A stretch of DNA of 64,000 nt, taken from IMG/VR virus record IMGVR_UViG_3300035182_002586, positions 310,001 through 374,000 of that record; one strand, given 5' to 3'. Positions 8,160 through 17,222 of this stretch are shown here, piece after piece. This DNA is from a virus. The position numbers and the translations under genes are program-made. Every line of letters starts with the position of its first letter. Position 1 is the first letter of the stretch. Below the pieces are notes generated by a model that searched no databases, had not been told where the DNA came from, and saw nothing but the letters and a program-made list of their open reading frames with translations.

Positions 8160-11100
8160 TCACTCGGCGTCGATGGCCACCCCATCACTGAGCGCCAAGT
8201 TCCGAAGCTCCCGAGCGAACGTTTCGGGGTCGACGAGAACCCCGAAGGACGGGTCGATCAAGATGTTCCCGAAGGGGTCGATCAGTCGAAGAGGGGACCC
8301 ACGGTCCACGTCCCGAGCGATACCACAGCAGACGCCCTGCACGATTTTGACCGTCTGGCGAGAGACGTTGTTCAGGCGGATCGTGAAGGGCTTCCTCCCC
8401 GCCGCTGGAACCGGAGCCTTGGCGGGGGCCCGAGGGGCGTCCCAGACGTTCGGCTTGGCCGGGGTCATGACGATGGGGGCCGAAGCCTGAACGGGCGCTG
8501 ACGGGGCGCTGATGGGCGCCGGGGCAGCACTGGAAGGGGTCGGAGCTGCCCCTCCGGCGTTCACGGGAGCCGTCTGAGGCTGCATCCCCGCTACTTCCGG
8601 GTCCGTCTCCCACCCCGGCTTGAGGATGCCTTCGAGCCACGGTGGGACCTTGTGGTACAGCTTGTCCCCGACCTGGACGTGGAAGTCCTTCTCGTTGTCC
8701 TTGAGGTCCGAGAGCTTCCCCTTCTTCCCGCGGGTCAGCATGTCCCAGTTGTACTGACCGCCCCACGACTGACCGAGCAGGGGCTCTACGATCAGGGGGA
8801 CCCTCCACTTCGGAGAGAGCGGAGGCGAAGGCATGCTCGTCGGGGCCTCCATGATCCGCACAAGAACCGGCAAGACGACCGGCACGCGGTCGTTGCGGAT
8901 CTCGAAGACGATTTCGTCGTGCACCGTGAGCAGCATCCTCACGGTGTCGTCACCACCCTGCTTGAGCCACCCACGCTTGTAGAATTCCTTGTGCAGCAGG
9001 ATCATCACGATCTTCATGATGTCTGCGCCGGACCCCTGGATCGCGTAGTTGACCGCGTGGCGCTCGCACGCTGCTTTGATGGCGTTCTCGGGCGAATCGA
9101 TGTCGGGGATGGCGATCCACCGACCGAAGGCCGTGTAGACGCCCTTCTTCTCCTTGACCGTGGCGTGCTGCTTCTTGATCCACTTGGCGAACTCGGGGAC
9201 CGCCTTGTCGAAGAGCTGCTTCTTGCGAGCCGCTTCCTCACGCGTGCACCCGGGGATGGCGCGCATGATCGCTGCGGGTCCGCCGCCGTAGAGCAGTGCG
9301 AAGTTGGCGATCTTGCCGGCCTTGCGTTGTTCCTTGGTCGGCTTGTCCACGCCGAAGAACGCGCGCGCCGTGATGGTGTGGAGGTCCCCTTCCCCTTCGA
9401 GGAACTCCTTGATCCACACTGGCTCGCCCGAGACGTTCGTGGCGATGCGGAGTTCCTCGCCTGCGTAGTCCGACTTCACCATCGTGTAGCCGGGACGGGC
9501 GATGAACCCGTTGCGGAGTGCCGAGGCGCCAGGGATGCCGTGGATCGGCACGGCAGCGAACCCCTGCTCTGCGTCACCCTGCGGTGCGGAGAAGCGTCCC
9601 GTCGCGGCCCCGGTCTCTTTGAACTGGAACCGCATCTCGTGTGAGTCGGGGTCGAAGTTGGTCGTGAGCTTTTCGAGGTAGGTGCCGATCACCTTGTCCT
9701 CTTCACGCCAGTTCACGATCCACTGAAGCACCGGCGGGGCGTTGTCCCCCATCTCTTCGACGAGCGCTTCGAGCGTCTTGGCGTCGGTCTTGTACTGCCC
9801 ACTCTTCTCGTTGATCGGAGGCTTCCCCTTCGGCCAGTCCAGACTCTCGGTGACCGTGATGTTGAGGCCACGCTCCCCGGAGAAGAGGAAGTCACTGAGC
9901 TGCTTGGGTGACCCGGGCTCGAACCCGTGGAACCCCTTGCTCACCGCGAAGTCAATGATGCGCTTGTGCAGCTCGTCCCGCTTCTCGATGTGGACGACGA
10001 GCAGGCGACGGAAGCACTCCACGTCGATCTTGACGCGGTTGCGCTCCATGGTGCGCACGACCTGGATGACCTGCTTCTCGATGCGGTAGGTGCCTGAGAG
10101 GTCCTTCCGCTTCTTGACCTTGGGGATGATGTCGGGGATGTCGCAGAGACGACGCGTGCAGATGGCGTCCGAGCACGCGTACTTCTTGACCCCCTCTTCG
10201 TCCGGCGCGAGGGTGTCGAACTGGATGCGTCGCCCCTGCGTGAACAGATCCTTGAGCTTGATCATCTCGTACGCGTTCCCCTCGGGATCGCGCAGCAGCT
10301 CCATGGACTTGAACTTGAGACCGAGGGCCTTGTCCGCCGAGTAGATGACGAAGGACGCGAGCAGCCCGTCCTCGAAGCTCTCCGGGTGCCACCAGTCGAT
10401 GCCGGTAACCGGGTAGAGCATCTCCTGGTCAAACTTCGCGTTCCAGAAGTCGATGACGACCTGCGGGGGCTTCTCGAACACGCGGAACGAGAGGGGGTCC
10501 GTCTGGTCCGGCCCGGGCGTCGGCTGAGCCGCCCAGCAGAGGCGTGAGATCGCTTCCTCGACCTGCGTAACCGGGAGGTTGCCTGCGGGGCCGTCGTCGA
10601 TCGGGTTGTGGCGGACCGGGATGTAGTAGCCAGTCTTCGCGTCACCGACTGCGATGCAGAAGCCGACGATCTGGTGGACCGTGCGCGGCTTGCCCTTGGC
10701 GTCGTAAAAGATGCGGGTGTCGAGCCCTTGGGTCTCCAGGTCGAGCGCGCACCGCCCGACTCTGATCGCCTCGTCCACGATCTCGTTGACCTGCTCGATG
10801 CTCTTCACGAGGACGAAGTTGTGGTGCTTCATCCACGGCATCGTCGGGTTGGGGACCTGCCTCTCCGGCTGGATACCCGCGTTGAACATGAAGTCGTCCG
10901 GGCTATCCCCGTCGTCTTCCGGCAGCGGCGTGCCTGCATGTGCAGCAGCCACCTCTTCCGGGGGCGGCGGGTGTCCGTTGACCCGTTCGTAGAGCGCGGC
11001 CGCGCGCTGTTCCAGGCTCTCAGCATCCTGGCTCGGACCCGGGAGAGGGTCTCCCGGCAGATCGTCCGTCTCCCCCACCGCAGCCACAGGCGCGGGCGCG

Positions 11101-11213
11101 GGAGGGGCCGCAGCCGGGGTCGGCTCTGAGGGGCCGCTGAGCCCGAGGAAGGCGAGGGTGTCTTCCAGGTCGTCGTCTGCACTCGTGTTGGTTGTCACCG
11201 GCGTATCGCTCAA
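8160..11213 (-). CDS. polA: Family A DNA polymerase (Pol I-like) with 3'-5' exonuclease and extra C-terminal domain
   Basis: 1017 residues, the probable replicative polymerase. An acidic, Pro/Ala-rich leader of about 125 residues precedes the 3'-5' exonuclease domain (Exo I CALDLETQG near 156-163, so D158 and E160 are present). There is no 5'-3' exonuclease domain. Polymerase motifs: A, KSDYAGEELRI near 578; B/O-helix, RKAGKIANFALLYGGG near 629; C, LTVHDEIVFE near 763. After the palm comes a Pro/Ala-rich linker and an extra domain of about 90 residues (from RKPFTIRLNNVS) that I do not recognise. The phenylalanine in NFALLYG predicts normal discrimination against dideoxynucleotides. Confidence 0.95.
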   Translation of the reverse strand: MSDTPVTTNTSADDDLEDTLAFLGLSGPSEPTPAAAPPAPAPVAAVGETDDLPGDPLPGPSQDAESLEQRAAALYERVNGHPPPPEEVAAAHAGTPLPEDDGDSPDDFMFNAGIQPERQVPNPTMPWMKHHNFVLVKSIEQVNEIVDEAIRVGRCALDLETQGLDTRIFYDAKGKPRTVHQIVGFCIAVGDAKTGYYIPVRHNPIDDGPAGNLPVTQVEEAISRLCWAAQPTPGPDQTDPLSFRVFEKPPQVVIDFWNAKFDQEMLYPVTGIDWWHPESFEDGLLASFVIYSADKALGLKFKSMELLRDPEGNAYEMIKLKDLFTQGRRIQFDTLAPDEEGVKKYACSDAICTRRLCDIPDIIPKVKKRKDLSGTYRIEKQVIQVVRTMERNRVKIDVECFRRLLVVHIEKRDELHKRIIDFAVSKGFHGFEPGSPKQLSDFLFSGERGLNITVTESLDWPKGKPPINEKSGQYKTDAKTLEALVEEMGDNAPPVLQWIVNWREEDKVIGTYLEKLTTNFDPDSHEMRFQFKETGAATGRFSAPQGDAEQGFAAVPIHGIPGASALRNGFIARPGYTMVKSDYAGEELRIATNVSGEPVWIKEFLEGEGDLHTITARAFFGVDKPTKEQRKAGKIANFALLYGGGPAAIMRAIPGCTREEAARKKQLFDKAVPEFAKWIKKQHATVKEKKGVYTAFGRWIAIPDIDSPENAIKAACERHAVNYAIQGSGADIMKIVMILLHKEFYKRGWLKQGGDDTVRMLLTVHDEIVFEIRNDRVPVVLPVLVRIMEAPTSMPSPPLSPKWRVPLIVEPLLGQSWGGQYNWDMLTRGKKGKLSDLKDNEKDFHVQVGDKLYHKVPPWLEGILKPGWETDPEVAGMQPQTAPVNAGGAAPTPSSAAPAPISAPSAPVQASAPIVMTPAKPNVWDAPRAPAKAPVPAAGRKPFTIRLNNVSRQTVKIVQGVCCGIARDVDRGSPLRLIDPFGNILIDPSFGVLVDPETFARELRNLALSDGVAIDAE

Positions 11214-11647
11214 GGCTTCTTCTCCTGCGTAACGACGACCACGTACACCCCTTCACGCCACAGGTTGATCGCCTCGGAGACGAGACGACGAAGTTCGTCG
11301 TCTACGAGACCTCCGGGCGTGTAGCACCAGGGCATTTTCTTCGCCGTGGGGTGACACTCGTTGGGGGCATACAGAGAGCACCGCGTACGCGTGTCACACT
11401 CACGGGCAACCACAGGGAGCTTTCTGAGAGCCCCTTGCGGTTGTACCCCGAGCGCATCAACGAGGGGTTTCGTCCACCCGACGAGAGCCTGGTCCATCAC
11501 CGTCTTCGTCACGACGGTGAAGAGGGCCGCGACCTCGTGATCTTGGAGGGCTCGCCAAGAAGACTCCCACTCCCCTGCTGTGTTGTAGATGAGGTACAGC
11601 TCCAGCTTCCCAAGCTCGCGCGGGCGGAGCGTCAACCGTCGGGGCAC
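11210..11647 (-). CDS. Hypothetical protein in the replication block, GTG start
   Basis: 145 residues from GTG 11647, preceded by AGAGGGAG and overlapping the end of the primase zinc-protein gene by 16 nt; it in turn overlaps the polymerase start by 4 nt. The middle holds cysteines CDTRTRCSLYAPNEC and a later WCYTPGG, which could bind metal. The rest is mixed alpha/beta. No TOPRIM or polymerase motif is visible. The tight overlaps put it in the replication operon; its role is unknown. Confidence 0.75.
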   Translation of the reverse strand: MPRRLTLRPRELGKLELYLIYNTAGEWESSWRALQDHEVAALFTVVTKTVMDQALVGWTKPLVDALGVQPQGALRKLPVVARECDTRTRCSLYAPNECHPTAKKMPWCYTPGGLVDDELRRLVSEAINLWREGVYVVVVTQEKKP

Positions 11648-12285
11648 GAACGCTCCCTCTCCCCGATCTTGTCGAGGATTTTCCGCAGGATGGGGATGGC
11701 ATCCGTTGGCGTACGTGCTCCGTTGTTCAGCTCGTATGCCAGACGATCCAGAGCAGAACCGAGGGTGAGGTAGGGCCGCAGCTCGAAGCAGCGCTTGGCG
11801 CTGAGCAGGCGCCGCTCGCACACCTCGAAGAGCTTCCGCACTTCGTCGCTAGACTCGTCGTGAATCGCCTCCTCTTCGTAGCTCCCTCCGAAGGCCGGCG
11901 GTTCTGGCGGGGTGATGCCGTACGACTTCTCGATGTCTCGCAAGAGCCCCGTGAACCGGCCCTCGAAGTTGGTGAACTTCTTCCACAGCCCGATGCAGTC
12001 CCATCCGGGCTCCTGGCAGACGAAGCACCACATGTGCGAGGAGCCCTTCACGGACTCCGGGTAGAAGCGGCACGAGGGTTTCTTGTCCGCCCCGTGGAAC
12101 GGACAAGAGATCTGCTCCTCACGCGTGCCGTTGAAGCGAAGCTCGATCCCGTTGCGGGCGAGAACGTCGTACGCCGTCACCCGGTTGTGGATCAGCTCGA
12201 TTCGCTTCTTGACCCACTGCTTCGCCGCATCGGATTGCTCTACCTCGCGACGAGCCTCTCCTGCGAAGTCTCGTGCTCGTGCCAT
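11632..12285 (-). CDS. CHC2-type primase zinc-binding protein without catalytic domain
   Basis: 217 residues. The N-terminal region has the DnaG zinc-finger pattern: AYDVLARNGIELRFNG, then SCPFHGADKKPSCRFY and MWCFVCQEPGWDCIGL, with C-x2-H ... C-x2-C ligands. A DnaG primase would continue with a TOPRIM catalytic core of some 200 more residues; here the protein ends with a helical segment. It may be a template-recognition subunit for a separate catalytic protein, or a repurposed zinc domain. Start ATG 12285 follows a GGTGTA element by 13 nt; the six extra codons upstream overlap that element and are unlikely to be used. Confidence 0.8.
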   Translation of the reverse strand: MARARDFAGEARREVEQSDAAKQWVKKRIELIHNRVTAYDVLARNGIELRFNGTREEQISCPFHGADKKPSCRFYPESVKGSSHMWCFVCQEPGWDCIGLWKKFTNFEGRFTGLLRDIEKSYGITPPEPPAFGGSYEEEAIHDESSDEVRKLFEVCERRLLSAKRCFELRPYLTLGSALDRLAYELNNGARTPTDAIPILRKILDKIGERERSCPDG

Positions 12286-12298
12286 CGGTTGCACCCCG

Positions 12299-12304
12299 TA
12301 CACC
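12299..12304 (-). promoter_or_regulatory. GGTGTA element before the primase zinc-protein gene
   Basis: GGTGTAC on the minus strand, 13 nt before ATG 12285; no good ribosome site lies between. Confidence 0.55.
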
Positions 12305-12307
12305 AGA

Positions 12308-13765
12308 TCAGACGTTGAGCAGGTCGGTGAGCTGGCTCGTGTGCTCCTCGACGCTCATGCCCTTGGACGCAGAGTTGTACGAGGTGATGTTGTAGATGCG
12401 GCGGCACGCGAAGGCGACCGATGCCTTGAACGGCTCGAACAGCGGGTTGTCGCGGTTCTTGAGGTTGCAGATGAACGTTGTCCCGTCCCGCCTATGGTCC
12501 TCGTTGAGGTAGGTCGTCGAGATCACGTCGGCGCTCTTCTCTGCCTCGTTCGCGTACGTGAGGGCCCGCATCTTGTACTTGCCCCCGTCCTTGTCCGCTG
12601 CGTCCTTCCCATCGCGGTTGATCTGGAAGAGCATCAGCACGGGGATCTTCTCGCCGTGGTTGAAGTGCAGCGCGAGCTTCTTGGCGTCGCGGATGACGCT
12701 GTTCAGCTCGACGGTGTAGTTGACGTTCCGCTTCTTCTTCCGGGCCTCGATGAGCTGTCCGTGGTCGAGGACGATCAGCCCGAGTTCCTTCTGCTTGTGG
12801 AGAAGCTCGGATTCGAGCTTCACGTCGTCCATCGTGACCTCGTGGTCCGGTGAACGCACCTCCAGAGCGCAGTACTCGGGGTTGTTGTTGAAGTCGTGGA
12901 TGACCTCTTGGAAGAACGCCTCTTCCTCCGGTGACAGCTCGCCGTCGCGCACCTTGCGGTAGTCGAGCGGCTTGTGCCCCTTCGCGAGCCAGATCTGGTT
13001 GGCCGAGTGCAGGACGTGGAGCTGGAGGCAGATCTGCTCGTAGGGCATCTCGAACGACCAGTAGAGGACGTTCGTGCGGTAGCGCGTGACGAGGTTGTAC
13101 GCCCAGTTCAGGGCGAAGGTCGTCTTCAACTCGCCCGGGAACGCAGCGTGGATCCACAGCTCGCCGCGCTTGATGCCGTGACACACCTTGTCGATGTCGT
13201 TGAGGCCAGTGAACTTGCCCCACATCTTGCTCTTGTCGCTCTTCGACCGGACGTACTCGTCCCACACGCGCTGACCGTCCGTCAGGACGTTGCCTGCGGT
13301 CTTCGCGTTCTGGTCGGGGACGATGAGGTCGTTGGCGCGTGAGGCGAAGTGTGTGAGGCCGTCTCGGACGCCGAACTTGCGGTCGCCGTCGATCTCCAGG
13401 CCCTTGGAGATGATCTCCTGAGACTCCTTGAGGAGCTGGACGGCCTTGTGCCGCATCCGCTCCGCCACCGCGTTGTCGAGGAGGTAGGCGAAGTTCGTGC
13501 GGACGAAGGGCTCGGCCCCCGCGATGTCCTTGAGGCGTTCCTCGATCTCGACATCCTTGAGCGCCCCGAAGTAGTGCGCGATGGTGCCCGCCGAAGGCAG
13601 CTCCATCCGGCGCTGGAAGTACTCCTTGACGAAATCGTAGATGCGCTGGTCGTCGGGACGATCCCACTCGAACTGCGAGGTGATGAGCTTCTGGAAGTTG
13701 AGGATCAGGTTCTCTTGCGAGATTGACCCTCCGTAGTCGACGATGCTGCGGAGGAGCTGTTTCAC
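12308..13765 (-). CDS. Replicative DnaB-like helicase
   Basis: 485 residues. The N-terminal third is helical, as in DnaB. The RecA core starts near 190: an unusual Walker A, FPGELKTT near 207-214, where the usual GxxxxGKT has Leu instead of Gly before Lys. Walker B is LGLIVLDHGQLI near 325; LYWSFEM near 235 matches the DnaB/RadA H2 region; MLFQINRDG near 390 fits the sensor loop. The gene overlaps the helicase-loader-like gene by 4 nt and precedes the primase zinc protein, a classic loader-helicase-primase order. Predicted to unwind DNA at the phage fork. Confidence 0.88.
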   Translation of the reverse strand: MKQLLRSIVDYGGSISQENLILNFQKLITSQFEWDRPDDQRIYDFVKEYFQRRMELPSAGTIAHYFGALKDVEIEERLKDIAGAEPFVRTNFAYLLDNAVAERMRHKAVQLLKESQEIISKGLEIDGDRKFGVRDGLTHFASRANDLIVPDQNAKTAGNVLTDGQRVWDEYVRSKSDKSKMWGKFTGLNDIDKVCHGIKRGELWIHAAFPGELKTTFALNWAYNLVTRYRTNVLYWSFEMPYEQICLQLHVLHSANQIWLAKGHKPLDYRKVRDGELSPEEEAFFQEVIHDFNNNPEYCALEVRSPDHEVTMDDVKLESELLHKQKELGLIVLDHGQLIEARKKKRNVNYTVELNSVIRDAKKLALHFNHGEKIPVLMLFQINRDGKDAADKDGGKYKMRALTYANEAEKSADVISTTYLNEDHRRDGTTFICNLKNRDNPLFEPFKASVAFACRRIYNITSYNSASKGMSVEEHTSQLTDLLNV

Positions 13766-14691
13766 CAGTCACCTCCCCCGCGGTTGTTGCCCTTTTTCTT
13801 CTTCTCCCACGGTTTCTTCTTCGTCTTGTTCTCGCCGGGGAAAGCGGTCGCCACAGCCGTAGTGGCGAGACTCGGCTCCGGGGGCGGCCTCATCCCGCCC
13901 GTGCGTTTGGCCGTGGGGGCCTCGACTTGCCCGTGACCCTCCGGCACCGGCTCCTCACCGAGGCCCACTTCCTCCACGGCGGAGGCCGTAGGCTGACCCC
14001 ACTCGCTATACCCTTGGGGTGCAACACCCTCGTCTCGACCCTCATCGAAGTGGGACACCTCGACGACCTCGAAGCGGTTCTTGATGTACTCGTACACGTC
14101 TTCCGAGTAGGCGAAGTGGCCCATCGTGAACGGGGACTGCGGGGAGTCGATCAGCCAGGTTGGCTTGAGCGCCACCTCCCGGAGCATCAGCGCTTCCTTC
14201 AAGATTCCGGGCATGGCGACGTTCTTGTACCCCAAGTGCCCGAGTCGGATGATGACGAGATCGAAGTCACGCCCCACGATGTCCGCGAGCGTGTTGAAGG
14301 TCTGCATGTCGTCGCGCTTGCTACGTGCACGAGAGCTGTAGGACTCAGCGCCCACGTAGACCGTGCGGAGTCTCTCGTCGGTCAGCATCGTGTACTTGGG
14401 GAACACCCCTGAGGACCGGTCGGCCAAGGCACCGAGCGCCCACTTGATGTGAGGCATCACGTCGGTCCAGTAGCCGCGGATGACGAGGTTCTTTTTCGTC
14501 AGGTCCTCTGGCTCCCCGTTCGGAACGTGGACGAAGAGGGGGCTCCCCGGAGGCGTGGGCACGGCACACAGCTCCGGTCCGAGATAGGTTCTGATGGCCC
14601 GCTTCCGAGCACACCGACACTCCCGGACGTTCAGGTCATCTACCGGGATGACCCCCGCACCACCGCAGATCTCGCAGACCGGATCAGACAT
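13762..14691 (-). CDS. DnaC/DnaI-like helicase loader with missing P-loop
   Basis: 309 residues upstream of and overlapping the helicase gene. Residues 6-29 have a zinc site CEICGGAG ... CRCARK, as at the start of DnaI-type loaders. The central part keeps a Walker B-like strand DFDLVIIRLGHLGYK and an REVALKPTWLIDSP segment that matches the AAA+ fold of DnaC. However no GxxxxGK[ST] P-loop is visible where Walker A should be (about residues 70-85), and the Walker B acid is replaced by RLG. The C-terminus is a long disordered, Lys/Gly-rich tail. Likely a non-ATPase loader relative. The start overlaps the preceding stop by 8 nt. Confidence 0.6.
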   Translation of the reverse strand: MSDPVCEICGGAGVIPVDDLNVRECRCARKRAIRTYLGPELCAVPTPPGSPLFVHVPNGEPEDLTKKNLVIRGYWTDVMPHIKWALGALADRSSGVFPKYTMLTDERLRTVYVGAESYSSRARSKRDDMQTFNTLADIVGRDFDLVIIRLGHLGYKNVAMPGILKEALMLREVALKPTWLIDSPQSPFTMGHFAYSEDVYEYIKNRFEVVEVSHFDEGRDEGVAPQGYSEWGQPTASAVEEVGLGEEPVPEGHGQVEAPTAKRTGGMRPPPEPSLATTAVATAFPGENKTKKKPWEKKKKGNNRGGGDW

Positions 14692-15157
14692 CGCGAAGGG
14701 TCTCCGTGTCTCCCGCTTGGTCGATGGCGGCCTGCATGCGCAGACCCCACGTGTACGCCGAGCGCTTCCGCCGCTCCACCTCTTCGTGATTCTCCTGTGA
14801 GTACCCCTCTTCGAGGTTCTTGAGGAGACGGTTGCGAAGAAGCTCCAGTAGGGTGGTGGGTGTGTCTCCGCACGGTCCCCTGTCCCACGGGAGGACCGTG
14901 CAGGACGAGGGCAACTGCAACTCTGTCAGCTTCCTGAACAGGAGGTGCACCATGTCCTTGTCGGTCAGCTCGGTGTCGGCCGACGAGGGGTCCCCCATTC
15001 TGGCCACGGCGTCGAGGACCTTGAAGACGCGCGCATCCTCGTACTCGCAGATACTATCGAGACCCACCGCATTCGTCGCCCCTCGGAAGACGCGGGCGTC
15101 TGACGTCGTGACTTCGAGCACGAGTCGCATCGACTGTACTTTGGGGTAGTCGGACAT
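14684..15157 (-). CDS. Hypothetical protein, 157 aa
   Basis: Begins MSDYPKVQSMRLVLEVTTS at ATG 15157, chosen because a GGTGTA element precedes it by 16 nt; the longer frame upstream is compositionally poor and overlaps the next gene. The sequence has an N-terminal beta-rich portion and a charged helical C-terminal part (EEGYSQENHEEVERRKRSAYTWG). It lies between the MazG-like gene and the loader-like gene. No family recognised. Confidence 0.65.
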   Translation of the reverse strand: MSDYPKVQSMRLVLEVTTSDARVFRGATNAVGLDSICEYEDARVFKVLDAVARMGDPSSADTELTDKDMVHLLFRKLTELQLPSSCTVLPWDRGPCGDTPTTLLELLRNRLLKNLEEGYSQENHEEVERRKRSAYTWGLRMQAAIDQAGDTETLRDV

Positions 15158-15173
15158 GAGGTGGGCCTCGTCG

Positions 15174-15179
15174 TACACC
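15174..15179 (-). promoter_or_regulatory. GGTGTA element before the 157-aa gene
   Basis: TGGTGTACG on the minus strand, 16 nt before ATG 15157. Confidence 0.5.
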
Positions 15180-15188
15180 AGGTGGGGG

Positions 15189-15449
15189 TCAGCCCTTCTC
15201 GTGCTTCTCTCCGTCGCGATCGACCCACTCGATCGCGGCCACGGCGACGGCTGCGACGATGACCATCTGGTGGCGGAACGTGCGGACGTTCCACGGCCAG
15301 TGCACGGCCCGACCAACGTGCTTCGTGAGGAGCCCGATCCAGTCGTTCGGCGCGTTGCACTCGTCGTGGTCGGGACCGCCCCACAGACGATCCTGCTTGC
15401 TGCGCTCGATGTTGATCTCGTTGTAGATGCCTTCGCGATCGTGGTTCAT
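15189..15449 (-). CDS. Small MazG-like phage protein
   Basis: 86 residues. The pattern EINIERSKQDRLWGG, HDECNAPNDWIGLL, then VAVAAIEWVDRD is common in small phage proteins that resemble part of the MazG / nucleotide pyrophosphohydrolase fold (ExxER.QD..WG, then a helix ending in EW.DR). Function not proven; the assignment rests on the pattern. The ATG at 15449 overlaps the stop of the SNF2 helicase gene (ATGA), so translation is coupled. Confidence 0.7.
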   Translation of the reverse strand: MNHDREGIYNEINIERSKQDRLWGGPDHDECNAPNDWIGLLTKHVGRAVHWPWNVRTFRHQMVIVAAVAVAAIEWVDRDGEKHEKG

Positions 15450-17191
15450 TGGCCTCGTTCCTCTTGCTGCATGCTGCGGATCAGGTCACGCGCAGACTGC
15501 TTCTCGGCGCCGAATTCCAGCGCCCCGACCGCCGCCTCGCCGAGCACCTTGTCGACGAGCCCCTTTTTGCCGCCGAGCAGCTTGAGGACGTGGTGGTCGA
15601 TAGTCTTGTTCGACTTGTACTTGCCCTCCGGCCGCTCTGCGATCAGGTGGTAGACGACCACCGTGTCGTGGACCGAGCCGATGCGCATCGAACGCCCGAG
15701 GAGCTGCACGTAGTTGCCCCAGCTCCACGGCGCGTCGTAGAAGATCATCGCTGACGCGGACTGTAGGTTGATGGCCTCGCTCCCGGCGTCCGTGATGAAG
15801 ATGACCTTCGTGTCGGAACTCATGTCCTGGAACGTCTGCTGCGCGGCGCGACGCTTGAGGTCCGACTCCTTGCCCGTGATGCGGACGCTCTTGATGTTCG
15901 CGTCCTTGAGGATCTGCTGGAGACGCGTGACGAGCTTCTCGAAGCGTGTGTAGATGATGATCTTTTCGTCGTCCAGCTCGCCCGTGATGAGGTCGAGAAG
16001 GGCCTCTTCCTTGCTCCCCTTCTCTTTGACCTTCGTGGACTCGTCGAAGTAGAACCCCGTCGAGATCTCTTGTCCGTCCTCGAACTTGAGGGTGTGGAGG
16101 GAGTTGACGATCTGCTGGCAGTAGATGAGAGAGGTGAGAGCCTTGGTCTCCGTGAACTCTTTCATCTCCCCGTCGCCGAGTTCGAGGATGCCGTCCAGGG
16201 CCTCCTTGTACTTCACGTCCTCCGCGAGGGACATCTCCACGGGGACCTCACGCGTCACGAGCTTCGGGAGTTCGTCTGAGACCATGTGCTTGGGCCTGCC
16301 GAGGAAGTAGGGGTCGATACGCTCACGGAAGATGTCGAGGTGCTTGTACCCAGTGATAATGGGGATCCGGCGCGCCCCGAATTTCTGGAGCACGACGTGG
16401 CAGAAGTCGTCCATGAACTTCTGCTTCGTGGTGAAGAGAGGCGGAACGACAGCCTTGTAGATCGAGAAGCCCTCGATCAAGTTGTTCTTCAACAGCGTGG
16501 CCGTCAGCCCGTAACACCGCTTCGAGCGATCCGAGAGGAAGCGGCACGTCTGCCACGTCTTCGTTCGCATGTTCTTGAACGCGGTCGCTTCGTCGAAGAC
16601 CGTCACCAGACTCGGGATGCCGGAGGTGAGCCGATCGAGCAGGCCGGGGGTCACCGGCTTCTTGGGGTCCGGGTGCCCGTTCGGGAGCAGAGGTACGTGG
16701 CCCCCGGCGTCCCAATCGCGTTGCAGGATGGGGTAGCTCAGGAGAAGGACCGCCTTCTCGCAGTTGGGGCCCGTAGGTGCCGCCTTCCACTCCTCATACA
16801 CGGCCCGTCGCTTCTCGGGGGTGCCCGAGACCACGTAGCACCGGACCCCGACCGTGAAGCGGGCGATCTCCCCTGCCCACTGGCGGAGCGCCGACTTCGG
16901 CGTGACGACGATCACCTTGTTGTGAGGCTCCTTGTTCGGCGCCCACAGGTGACACAGCGCCCCAATGACCTCGACGGTCTTGCCTAGGCCCGTGCCGTCC
17001 CCGAGCACCATGCGTGGCTGCACGAGCAGGTGGAAGATCCCTTGCGCCTGGTAGTAGCGAAGTCGCAAGGGCTGCGGCTTGCCGTCCTGCCCGATGATCT
17101 CCGTACGGAGCAAGGGCGTGGGCTTCAGCTCCAGCGTCTTGCTGGTTCGGATCTTCTTGAGCTTCTCGTGCAGCTCGCGGATGTCAGCCAT
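15446..17191 (-). CDS. SNF2-family DNA helicase
   Basis: 581 residues of SF2 SNF2-type helicase. Motif I GDGTGLGKT near 62-70; motif II VFDEATAFKN near 195, DEAT in place of DEAH; motif III YGLTATLLKN; C-terminal lobe with IIYTRFEKLV, motif V GSEAINLQSA near 472 and motif VI QLLGRSMRIGS near 497. Phage SNF2 proteins are linked to DNA repair, replication restart or protein displacement. Start ATG 17191 was chosen over a longer frame because a GGTGTA element lies 13 nt upstream and the extra 27 residues are Arg/Thr rich. First gene of the replication operon. Confidence 0.9.
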   Translation of the reverse strand: MADIRELHEKLKKIRTSKTLELKPTPLLRTEIIGQDGKPQPLRLRYYQAQGIFHLLVQPRMVLGDGTGLGKTVEVIGALCHLWAPNKEPHNKVIVVTPKSALRQWAGEIARFTVGVRCYVVSGTPEKRRAVYEEWKAAPTGPNCEKAVLLLSYPILQRDWDAGGHVPLLPNGHPDPKKPVTPGLLDRLTSGIPSLVTVFDEATAFKNMRTKTWQTCRFLSDRSKRCYGLTATLLKNNLIEGFSIYKAVVPPLFTTKQKFMDDFCHVVLQKFGARRIPIITGYKHLDIFRERIDPYFLGRPKHMVSDELPKLVTREVPVEMSLAEDVKYKEALDGILELGDGEMKEFTETKALTSLIYCQQIVNSLHTLKFEDGQEISTGFYFDESTKVKEKGSKEEALLDLITGELDDEKIIIYTRFEKLVTRLQQILKDANIKSVRITGKESDLKRRAAQQTFQDMSSDTKVIFITDAGSEAINLQSASAMIFYDAPWSWGNYVQLLGRSMRIGSVHDTVVVYHLIAERPEGKYKSNKTIDHHVLKLLGGKKGLVDKVLGEAAVGALEFGAEKQSARDLIRSMQQEERGQ

Positions 17192-17204
17192 GGGAGCGCG
17201 CCCG

Positions 17205-17210
17205 TACACC
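17205..17210 (-). promoter_or_regulatory. GGTGTA element before the SNF2 helicase gene
   Basis: CCGGTGTACGGGCGCGCTCC on the minus strand, 13 nt before ATG 17191. It shares the long form GGTGTACnGGCGCGC with sites at 19597 and 23969. Confidence 0.6.
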
Positions 17211-17222
17211 GGGCCGTACAGC

